DNA from: Falsigemmobacter intermedius
GTDB lineage: Bacteria; Pseudomonadota; Alphaproteobacteria; Rhodobacterales; Rhodobacteraceae
NCBI RefSeq assembly: GCF_004054105.1
Contig: NZ_SBLC01000007.1
Span: 1-64,000 of the forward strand
Direction: 5' to 3'
Length of the DNA stretch: 64,000 nucleotides
Of this stretch, positions 57,232 to 64,000 are shown piece after piece. The notes under the pieces were generated by a model that ran no database searches, had not been told where the DNA came from, and worked only from the letters and a program-made list of their open reading frames with translations. The position numbers and the translations under genes are program-made. Each line of letters begins with the position of its first letter. Positions within the stretch are counted from its first letter, which is position 1.

Positions 57232-58427
57232 GCTACAGTGCTTACTCCCCCGAACGCAGCGGCATCTCAGACCGCGCCCTGGCTCTGGCCGATCAGGTCG
57301 AAGCCTTCGTGCGCGAAACCGTTGTGCCTTACGAAAAAGACAGCCGCCGCGACGACCACGGCCCGCTCGAAGAGCTGGTCGTTGAGATGCGCGCAAAGGC
57401 CAAAGCCGCAGGTCTGATCACGCCGCATATTCCGGGCGGCACCGGCCATCTGACGCAGCGCGAAACCGCTGCCGTGCTGATCCGCTCGGGCCTCTCGCCG
57501 CTGGGGCCGGTGGCGCTGAACACCACCGCGCCGGATGAGGGCAATATGTTCCTGCTGGGCAGAGTCGCCTCGCCGGAGCTGAAAGAGCGTTTCCTGAAGC
57601 CCATGGTCGCGGGCGATGCGCGCTCGGCCTTCTTTATGACCGAACCTGCGGATGAAAACGGCGCAGGCTCTGATCCCTCAATGATGCTGACGACCTGTGT
57701 GCAGGACGGCAATCACTGGGTGATCAACGGCCGCAAGACCCTGATCACCGGTGCGAATGGCGCGAAGGTCGGAATCGTCATGGCAAAGTCGGAAGAGGGG
57801 GCCTGTATGTTCCTCGTCGACCTGCCGAACCCGGCGATCAAGATCGAGCGCGTCCTCGATACCATCGACAGCTCGATGCCGGGGGGCCATTCGGTCATTC
57901 ACATCGACAATCTGCGCGTGCCCGCCGATCAGATGCTCGGCCAAAGCGGTGAGGGCTTTAAATACGCCCAGGTCCGTCTGGCCCCGGCGCGGCTGTCTCA
58001 CTGCATGCGCTGGCTGGGCGGCTGTATCCGCGCCCATGAGATCGCGGTGGATTACGCCTGCCGCCGCAAGGCCTTCGGCAAGCTGCTGATTGAGCATGAG
58101 GGCGTGGGCTTCATGCTGGCCGAAAACCTGCTGGATCTGAAGCAGGCGGAGCTGATGACCTATTGGTGCGCCGATATCCTCGACAGCGGGGCGGATGGCG
58201 GCACTGAAAGCTCGATGGCCAAGGTGGCGGTTTCCGAGGCGCTGATGCGCGTGGCCGACCGCTGCGTGCAGGTCATGGGCGGTCAGGGCGTTTCGCGCGA
58301 TACCATCGTGGAGACGATCTTCCGCGAAATCCGCGCCTTCCGCATCTATGACGGCCCGACTGAGGTCCACAAATGGTCCCTGTCGCGCAAGCTGCGCCGC
58401 GAGTATCTGAAAGCGCACCAGGCCTGA
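57228..58427 (+). CDS. Acyl-CoA dehydrogenase, ACAD10/11-like
   Basis: A 399-residue flavoprotein. [19 protein letters not shown] and [15 protein letters not shown] are FAD motifs. At the catalytic position it has Asp375 in [11 protein letters not shown] rather than Glu, the pattern of the ACAD10/11 and related bacterial group, which often act on long or 4-hydroxylated acyl chains. Coupled to the SDR gene. Confidence 0.9.
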   Translation: MSYSAYSPERSGISDRALALADQVEAFVRETVVPYEKDSRRDDHGPLEELVVEMRAKAKAAGLITPHIPGGTGHLTQRETAAVLIRSGLSPLGPVALNTTAPDEGNMFLLGRVASPELKERFLKPMVAGDARSAFFMTEPADENGAGSDPSMMLTTCVQDGNHWVINGRKTLITGANGAKVGIVMAKSEEGACMFLVDLPNPAIKIERVLDTIDSSMPGGHSVIHIDNLRVPADQMLGQSGEGFKYAQVRLAPARLSHCMRWLGGCIRAHEIAVDYACRRKAFGKLLIEHEGVGFMLAENLLDLKQAELMTYWCADILDSGADGGTESSMAKVAVSEALMRVADRCVQVMGGQGVSRDTIVETIFREIRAFRIYDGPTEVHKWSLSRKLRREYLKAHQA

Positions 58428-58488
58428 CCTGAACCCGGTCCGGCTCCCGTCAAGGGGGCCGGAGACCACCGCCAGCGGAGGAAACACT

Positions 58489-59469
58489 ATGGCGATTTCA
58501 ACCCGTATTACCGAGATGCTCGGGATTGAGCATCCCATCGTTCAGGGTGGCATGATGTGGGTCGGCACCGCCGATATGGCGGCAGCGGTCTCCAATGCCG
58601 GGGGGCTTGGCATCATCACCGCGCTCACCCAGCCCACGCCCGACGACCTCCGCCGCGAGATTGAGCGCTGCCGCGGTCTGACCGACAAACCCTTCGGCGT
58701 GAACCTGACGGTGCTGCCATCGGTCAACCCGCCGCCCTATGCCGATTACCGCAAAGCGATCATCGACAGCGGCGTGAAGATTGTTGAAACCGCAGGCGGC
58801 CGCCCGCAGGAGCATGTTGAGGATTTCAAATCCCACGGCATCACGGTGGTGCATAAATGCACCTCGGTGCGCCATGCCGTCTCGGCGGTGAAAATGGGCG
58901 CCGATATCATCTCGATCGACGGCTTTGAATGCGCGGGCCACCCGGGCGAAGACGATGTGCCGGGCCTTGTGCTGATCCCGGCAGCGGCCGATCAGATCAA
59001 AGTGCCGATGCTGGCTTCGGGCGGCTTTGGCGACGGGCGCGGTCTGGTGGCAGCCCTCGCGCTTGGCGCGGAGGGCATCAATATGGGCACGCGCTTTTGC
59101 GTGACCAAAGAGGCACCGATCCACGACAATATCAAAAACCTGCTGATCTCGAATACCGAGCGCGACACCGCGCTGATCTTCCGCGGCTTTAAGAACACCG
59201 GTCGTGTGACGAAAAACTCAGTGGCTGAGAAGGTGCTGGAGATCAGCGCCCGCCCGGATGTTGAGTTCAAAGATATCCAGCCGCTGGTGTCGGGCGCAAA
59301 GGGCCGTCAGGCGCTGACCACCGGGGATGTGGATGCCGGTCTGGTCTGGGGCGGTCAGGTCCAGGGCCTGATCCATGACATCCCCAGCTGCCAGGAGCTG
59401 ATCTCGCGCATCATCGCCGAAGCCGAAGAGATCATCCAGGGCCGCCTCGCCCGCTTTGCGCGCGGCTGA
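58489..59469 (+). CDS. Nitronate monooxygenase (NPD family)
   Basis: A 326-residue FMN-dependent TIM-barrel protein of the 2-nitropropane dioxygenase family: HPIVQGGMMWVGTADMAAAVSNAGGLGIITA, VHKCTSVRHA, IDGFECAGHPGEDDV, LASGGFGDGRGLVAALALGAEGI. The family includes nitronate monooxygenases and enoyl-reductase-like enzymes. It follows the ACAD gene by 61 bp, probably in one unit. Its stop abuts the thiQ stop (TGATCA). Confidence 0.9.
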   Translation: MAISTRITEMLGIEHPIVQGGMMWVGTADMAAAVSNAGGLGIITALTQPTPDDLRREIERCRGLTDKPFGVNLTVLPSVNPPPYADYRKAIIDSGVKIVETAGGRPQEHVEDFKSHGITVVHKCTSVRHAVSAVKMGADIISIDGFECAGHPGEDDVPGLVLIPAAADQIKVPMLASGGFGDGRGLVAALALGAEGINMGTRFCVTKEAPIHDNIKNLLISNTERDTALIFRGFKNTGRVTKNSVAEKVLEISARPDVEFKDIQPLVSGAKGRQALTTGDVDAGLVWGGQVQGLIHDIPSCQELISRIIAEAEEIIQGRLARFARG

Positions 59470-60177
59470 TCACACAAAGCGCCGGCCGCCGAGATAGCGT
59501 TGCAGCACCTCGGGCGGATCGGCCAGAAAGCGGCCCGTCTCCTCCGGGGGGCGGGCCATGCCTTCCGCCACCAGCACCGTCTGCGGACAAAGCCGCAGCG
59601 CGTCCTGCGGATCATGGGTCACCATCAGCAGGGTGATCCCGGTGGCCGCGCAAAGCTCTGCCACCAGATCGAGCATCTGTTCTTTCAGCGCCGGGCCAAG
59701 CGCCGCGAAGGGCTCATCCAGCAGCAGCAGGGGCCGCGCGCGCAAGAGAACCCGCGCCAGCGCCACCCGCGACTGCTCTCCGCCCGAAAGCTGCGCGGGA
59801 CGGCGCGGGCCAAAGCCTGCCAGCCCCACCCGCGCCAGCGCCTCTGAGATGCTTTCGCGGTCCGTTGCCGTGAGCCGCAGGTCAGGCGAAATCCCCAGGC
59901 CAAGGTTTTCCGTCACGGTTAAATGCGGGAAAAGATTGCCGTCCTGAAACAGCATCGAGAGCGGCCGCGCCCCCGGGGCCAGCCCGCCGATATCGCGTCC
60001 CTCCCAAAGGATGCGGCCCGATGCGGGGGCATAAAACCCCGCGATGGCGGAAAGGAGCGAGGATTTCCCCGCGCCGGACGGGCCGATCACCGCCACCCGC
60101 GCCCCCGCCGCAATGGAGAAATCGGCGCTCAGGCGAAAGTCATCCTGCACCAGCGTCAAAGCCTCAAGCCGCAGCAT
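59470..60177 (-). CDS. thiQ: Thiamine ABC transporter ATPase
   Basis: A 235-residue ATPase: Walker A GPSGAGKSS, signature LSGGEQSR, Walker B LLLLDEPFAALG, H-loop VTHDPQDAL. FQDGNLFPHLTVTENLGLG matches ThiQ. ATG at 60177; overlaps thiP by 14 bp. The usual LDP after Walker B is LGP. Confidence 0.92.
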   Translation of the reverse strand: MLRLEALTLVQDDFRLSADFSIAAGARVAVIGPSGAGKSSLLSAIAGFYAPASGRILWEGRDIGGLAPGARPLSMLFQDGNLFPHLTVTENLGLGISPDLRLTATDRESISEALARVGLAGFGPRRPAQLSGGEQSRVALARVLLRARPLLLLDEPFAALGPALKEQMLDLVAELCAATGITLLMVTHDPQDALRLCPQTVLVAEGMARPPEETGRFLADPPEVLQRYLGGRRFV

Positions 60178-61711
60178 TGCGTCGCCCCCAGAAATCAAAA
60201 AGTGCAAAAAGCCCGAAAGATAGCAGCACCAGCAGCAGCGCCGCCGCTTCGGCCTGGGCACTGCGGTAGGCACCCATCAGGCTCCAGACCTGCAAGGGCA
60301 GGGTCAGGCTCTGGTCGCTGGCGAACAGCGTGATGACTCCCAGATCGCCCATCGACAAAGCCGCCGCCACCCCAAGCGCCATGCCAAAGGGTCTGCGCAG
60401 TCGCGGCATCAGCGCGAAGCGCAGCCGCGCCAGCCCCCGCATGCCAAGGTTGTCGGCCAACCGCCCCTGCCCGGCCTCTGCCGCGGCCCAGGCGGGCATC
60501 AGCAGCCTCAGTCCAAAAGGCAGTGACATCAGCACATTGACCAGGACCGTGATCGGCAGCGAGAGCGACGATGGCGCCACAAAGGGGTTCAGGATCAGAA
60601 AAAGCCCCGCCCCCAGCGCCAGAGAGGAAGTCGCCATCGGCGCCATGGCCGCCAGTTCCACCCCGCGCCGCCCGGCCACCGCCGCAGGCGTCAGGGCCAG
60701 CAGGCAGAGCCCGCAGAGAACCGCCGCCGCCAGCGCCATCAGCACAGAGGTCAGCGCCGCCTGCCAGACCACCCCGGGCAGGCTGAAAAGCCCCGGCAGG
60801 CCGCGCAGCACCACCACACTGAGCGGCGCGGCCAGAAAAGCCGCCGCCAGCACCAGCGCCAGCCCGTCCGCCCCGCGCCGCCAGCCCCCCGGCTGCGGCA
60901 GGCGCTGCGCCCGGTCCAGCCCGCCCCCGAGCGGCATGCGCGCCTGCCCCCCGGCCAGCAGAACCGCCAGCGCACAAAGGCCAAACTGCACCAGCGCCAG
61001 CGCCGCCGCCCGTGGCAGATCAAAATCAAAGCGCACCGCCTGATAGATCGCCAGCTCCAGCGTGGTGGCCTTCGGCCCGCCCCCAAGGATCAGCACCAGT
61101 GCAAAGCTGCTGAGACAAACCAGAAACACCGCCAGCAGCGCCCCCGGCACCACCTGACGCAGCATCGGCAGTTCCAGATGGCGAAAGAGCGCCCGCGGAC
61201 CAAGCCCCAGGCTTTCCGCCAGCCGCACCTGCTCCTGCGGGATGGCCTGCCAGCCGTGCAGCAGCATCCGCACCGCCAGCGGCATATTCAGAAAGACATG
61301 GCCCAGCAACACGCCGCTTAAGCCATAGATCTGCACGCCCGGCAGGCCAAAGGCCGCAAGCCCCTGATTCAAAAGCCCGTTGCGGCCAAAGACCCCCAAC
61401 AGACCCAGCGCCGCAACCAGCACCGGCAGCAGAAAGGGCGCCCCCATGGCCGCGATCAGCAGCCCCCGCCCCGCAAAGCGCCGCCGCGCCAGCGCCCGCG
61501 CCACCGGCAGCGCCAGCGCTACCGAGAGCAGCGCTGAAAGCACCGCCTGGGTCAGCGAAAAGCGCACCGCGCTCCAGTCAGCCGATGATAACACCGGCCG
61601 CCCCGACTGCAGCGCCAGCGCCAGCCCCGCGCCGCCCAGCAGGAGCGCGATGACAATGGCCAGCGCCCGCCCGGGCAGGTTCAGACTTATTTTGACAGCG
61701 CGCTGCGCCAT
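60164..61711 (-). CDS. thiP: Thiamine ABC transporter permease
   Basis: A 515-residue double permease with about 12 helices and two EAA loops (RLAESLGLGPRALFRHLELPMLRQVVPGALLAVF and RLADNLGMRGLARLRFALMPRLRRPFGMALG). It overlaps thiB by 25 bp and thiQ by 14. Very GC-rich coding sequence. Confidence 0.92.
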   Translation of the reverse strand: MAQRAVKISLNLPGRALAIVIALLLGGAGLALALQSGRPVLSSADWSAVRFSLTQAVLSALLSVALALPVARALARRRFAGRGLLIAAMGAPFLLPVLVAALGLLGVFGRNGLLNQGLAAFGLPGVQIYGLSGVLLGHVFLNMPLAVRMLLHGWQAIPQEQVRLAESLGLGPRALFRHLELPMLRQVVPGALLAVFLVCLSSFALVLILGGGPKATTLELAIYQAVRFDFDLPRAAALALVQFGLCALAVLLAGGQARMPLGGGLDRAQRLPQPGGWRRGADGLALVLAAAFLAAPLSVVVLRGLPGLFSLPGVVWQAALTSVLMALAAAVLCGLCLLALTPAAVAGRRGVELAAMAPMATSSLALGAGLFLILNPFVAPSSLSLPITVLVNVLMSLPFGLRLLMPAWAAAEAGQGRLADNLGMRGLARLRFALMPRLRRPFGMALGVAAALSMGDLGVITLFASDQSLTLPLQVWSLMGAYRSAQAEAAALLLVLLSFGLFALFDFWGRRNAAA

Positions 61712-62676
61712 TCATCCACCGCATCAGACCGTATCGCTGCCGCTTCATCCGCGCTGAACAGTAGGGATTTTTCCGGCTTCATCAGGGTCTCAAACCCGGC
61801 AGGCAGCCCCTCTGCGGGGATTTTGGCGGGATACATCCAGTTGGTCTCAGGGATTGCCGCCTGGAACTCGCTGCTCAGCAGAAATGCCATGAACTGCTGC
61901 GCAAGCCCGGGCTCACGGGCAGATTTCAGCATGCCCGCCACTTCGATCTGCATGTAATGGCCTTCGGCGAACTCCGCCGCCGCCTTGCTGTCGTCTTTCT
62001 CAGCGATCAGGTGATAGGCGGGCGAGGTGGAATAGGACAGCACCATATCCGCCTCTCCCTTCAGGAAGAGATCATAGGCCTCTGACCAGCCGGGGGTCAC
62101 GGTCAGAATATTATCCGACAGCCCCTCCCAGATCTCTGCCGCCCGCGCGCCGTAGGCGGCCTTCACCCACATCACCAGCCCCAGACCAGGCGTCGAGGAA
62201 CGCGGGTCCTGGATCACCACTTTCAGATCCGAAGCAGCAAGCTCTTCGAAAGAGGCCGGCGGGCCGGGCAGGCGGGTTTTGTCATAGTTAAAGGCAAACC
62301 AGCCCCAGTCGAAGGGCAGAAACAGCGGGTCTTCAAAAGGCACCGGCAGATCGGGGGCGGCGGCCTGCCCATGGGGCACAAAAAGCCCGGTTGCGGCGGC
62401 CTGGGCCGTCAGTGCGGTATCAAGCCCCAGAACCACATCAGCTTCTGAGCGCGCGCCTTCCAGCCGCAGGCGTGCCAGAACAGCCGCGCCGTCGCCGCCG
62501 GGCAGAAAGCGCAGATCACAGCCGCACTGCGCCTCAAAGGCTTTCTCGACAATGGGCCCCGGCCCCCAGTCCGCCGCGAAACTGTCATAGGTCAGCACGG
62601 TCAACACCGGCTTTTGCGCCAGCGCCGCACCGGCGGTCAGGGTGAGAAGTGAAGCTGCACAGATAAGGGCTTTCAT
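61687..62676 (-). CDS. thiB: Thiamine-binding periplasmic protein
   Basis: A 329-residue binding protein. Signal peptide MKALICAASLLTLTAGAALA. LTVLTYDSFAADWGPGPIVEKAFEAQCGCDLRFLPGGDGAAVLARL and PFDWGWFAFNYDKT are standard ThiB features. First gene of thiBPQ, behind a TPP riboswitch. Binds thiamine, TMP or TPP. Confidence 0.95.
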   Translation of the reverse strand: MKALICAASLLTLTAGAALAQKPVLTVLTYDSFAADWGPGPIVEKAFEAQCGCDLRFLPGGDGAAVLARLRLEGARSEADVVLGLDTALTAQAAATGLFVPHGQAAAPDLPVPFEDPLFLPFDWGWFAFNYDKTRLPGPPASFEELAASDLKVVIQDPRSSTPGLGLVMWVKAAYGARAAEIWEGLSDNILTVTPGWSEAYDLFLKGEADMVLSYSTSPAYHLIAEKDDSKAAAEFAEGHYMQIEVAGMLKSAREPGLAQQFMAFLLSSEFQAAIPETNWMYPAKIPAEGLPAGFETLMKPEKSLLFSADEAAAIRSDAVDEWRSALSK

Positions 62677-62726
62677 CCTTGCCTCCTTGTGACAGCGGAG
62701 AAAGCAGCGCCGGCAGGCCCGATGCA

Positions 62727-62811
62727 CCTTCCCTCCGCCGGTATGAGCCGGTTCAGGTTCAACGGGTTCGCAACTGCATCTCAGCCAGGACCAGCCTGAC
62801 ACCCCGAGGTA
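62727..62811 (-). ncRNA. TPP (THI-element) riboswitch
   Basis: Read on the minus strand: CTCGGGGTG, then GGCTGAGATG, then ACCCGTTGAACCTGAACCGG and CATACCGGCGGAGGGA. This is the conserved thiamine pyrophosphate aptamer, ending about 50 bases before the thiB start. No clear terminator stem follows, so control is probably by hiding the ribosome site. Confidence 0.95.
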
Positions 62812-62821
62812 CAGACAGCAT

Positions 62822-63575
62822 AGCGGATGACCAGACGGTGACAAGATGCCGCTGCCCCCGTCAGGCCAGGGCCGGATGAAGGCTGTCGCTTTTGGGAAAG
62901 ACAGATCAACGCCCTCGCAGAGCCCCCGGGCAAAGGGGAGATCAGGAGCAAGGTTCTGCCCGCCACCGCTGCCGCCTGAGCGCAGGGCCCATCAACGCCC
63001 CCCGTCAGCAGGTCGATATTGGCTGAGGGGCGGGCGGCTATGGCACTCCTGCCCGCATCTGAGATGCTGCTACGCGGGTGCAGGTATAGCTGCGCCCTGA
63101 TGACATCCGGAAGGCGATCAAAGGGATGGCAGACTGCCCGGGCCTTCAGGGGGCCGGGCGTGACCCCACTCCCTCAGTCAGGGGCCTGACCGATTGCCCC
63201 GCGCGGCGTATCCCTTGTTTAAAAATCGCGCGGTCGCCCTTGAAGGCGAATGCCTTTCACAGAGCCTGTTCGGGTGGGTGCCCCCCGGGGCGGGATTCAG
63301 GTTTTCACTGTGAGGCGGGGCGGCAGAGGCCAAAGTCCAGAGGGAGAGTTCGTTCATTCCCTCTCTGGCGACACGGTGACAGCACGGGCCGAAAAAGGGC
63401 CGCAGCCTTTCGCCAGAGCCCTGGCTTGGGGCTAACACATCATAGAGACAGAGCGTTCCGCATAACGCTCTCTGGCAGAGGGAAATGACAAGGGGCGCGG
63501 GGAACGCCGGCGGCCGGAAAGTGTCACACGATCTCTCGGCAAAGGCCGTAACAGGCGGCGGGAGTGTGCCGCATG
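62822..63575. other. 754-bp stretch with no convincing gene
   Basis: Open frames exist on both strands but none shows a family motif, a good ribosome site or natural composition. Hairpins are visible: TCGCC-CTTGAA-GGCGA (63234-63249), CCAGAGGGA...TCCCTCTCTGG (63337-63368, 2-base bulge) and AGAGCGTT-CCGCAT-AACGCTCT (63450-63471). It may contain a small RNA or decayed DNA; nothing can be named. It presumably holds the thiB promoter at its left end. Confidence 0.5.
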
Positions 63576-64000
63576 TCACGCCGCTGCCTCAGGACGCAGG
63601 CAAAATCGCAGTTGATTGGCCCCCCTGACCCGGTCGAAACGGATGTCTGAGGCAAGGGCCCGGATCATGTGCCATCCGAAGCCCCCCTCCGGCAGACCAT
63701 CCAGACCGGCAGGCTGTGCAGGCAGGTCAGGCAGACGCCCCTCAGGCAGGCGGCCATCGGGCAGCGGGCGGCCCTTGTCGGTGACAAGACACATCACCCC
63801 CCGGTCGAGCGGCAGCACCGAAAGTTCAATGTCACCGCCCTGCCCCTCATAGCCATGCTCGACAATATTGTTCAGCACCTCAGCCAGCACGATCTCCAGC
63901 GCGACGCGAAGATCTTCGTGCAGCGCGACCCCGGCAATCGCGCCGGGCAGTTCCTGCAGAGTGCGGCGCACCTCAAAGGGATCGGCCGCGATGACGCGGC
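63576..64000 (-). CDS. RsbW-like ATP-binding protein (partial at window edge)
   Basis: At least 141 residues; the frame remains open to the right edge (RVIAADPFEVRRTLQEL), so the start lies outside. GHKL ATPase motifs: N-box EVLNNIVEHGY, G1 DKGRPLPDG, G2 GGFGWHMIRALA. This is the serine-kinase/anti-sigma (RsbW/SpoIIAB-like) class that phosphorylates STAS anti-anti-sigma partners; a STAS or response-regulator gene may lie beyond the edge. Confidence 0.85.
   Translation of the reverse strand, partial: RVIAADPFEVRRTLQELPGAIAGVALHEDLRVALEIVLAEVLNNIVEHGYEGQGGDIELSVLPLDRGVMCLVTDKGRPLPDGRLPEGRLPDLPAQPAGLDGLPEGGFGWHMIRALASDIRFDRVRGANQLRFCLRPEAAA

Noticed and set aside
62846-63100. Small plus-strand frame after the riboswitch.
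   Set aside because: Overlaps the probable thiB promoter, Arg/Pro-rich, no motif.
63178-63579. 133-codon minus-strand frame in the non-coding gap near the right end.
   Set aside because: No family, no good ribosome site, Pro/Ser/Arg-rich composition; the overlapping plus-strand frames are equally open, so it is not favoured as a gene.

Overview
The window is about 64 kb of GC-rich (roughly 60-65 %) chromosomal DNA with short intergenic spaces. It almost certainly comes from an alphaproteobacterium of the Rhodobacteraceae (Rhodobacter/Paracoccus/Gemmobacter-like). The gene families point there: class I lysyl-tRNA synthetase, phaA-phaB, plant/alphaproteobacterial-type glutamate-cysteine ligase, RutR-like regulator, DapD/DapE, a degenerate Hint-domain protein, and a gene-end repeat family carrying an AAATACTC core. 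I saw no rRNA, tRNA, insertion sequence, prophage or CRISPR array. The genus is not determined.

Layout: 0-8.6 kb holds the 3' end of tuf, then gloA, parC, an SH3 envelope protein, nadE, a 19-repeat MORN protein translationally coupled to recO, and a tiny lipoprotein. 8.6-15.5 kb is a glutamate synthase operon read leftward as gltD - unknown secreted protein - gltB. 15.7-19.6 kb has uppP, a DUF1796-like protein, a type II glycerate kinase and corA. 19.6-24.4 kb is a polar amino acid ABC operon (ATPase, binding protein, two permeases) ending in a gamma-glutamylpolyamine-synthetase-like enzyme. 24.5-32.1 kb has two TerB-family proteins, a DUF1330 protein, rlmJ, a RutR-like TetR, a luciferase-like monooxygenase, an M3 oligopeptidase and lysS. 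32.2-38.5 kb has a LOG-family protein, the dapD/dapE pair with an unknown 110-residue protein and a degenerate Hint protein between them, a GNAT acetyltransferase, a CoxG-like protein and tag.

38.6-44.4 kb has a stand-alone EAL protein, phaA-phaB and an NMT1/SsuA-type ABC transporter. 44.5-50.8 kb has the rsmE - membrane protein - gshA operon, divergent ubiA, and a BON/OmpA protein with an acidic tail followed by a membrane coiled-coil protein. 50.8-54.4 kb has two Lrp/AsnC regulators facing ilvC, then an MHS-type transporter. 54.5-59.5 kb is an acyl-CoA cluster (two acyl-CoA dehydrogenases, TetR, SDR, nitronate monooxygenase). 59.5-62.8 kb is a TPP-riboswitch-controlled thiBPQ importer. 62.8-63.6 kb has no convincing gene, and the window ends inside an RsbW-like ATPase gene.

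Most genes are housekeeping or central metabolism. I did not find a clear undescribed system. The best leads are the repeat family at gene 3' ends (including one facing pair), the ABC plus gamma-glutamyl ligase operon, the secreted protein embedded in the gltDB operon, the Hint-like protein lacking catalytic residues, the large MORN protein, and five convergent gene pairs with no intergenic space, three of which share the same TGATCA stop-stop junction.
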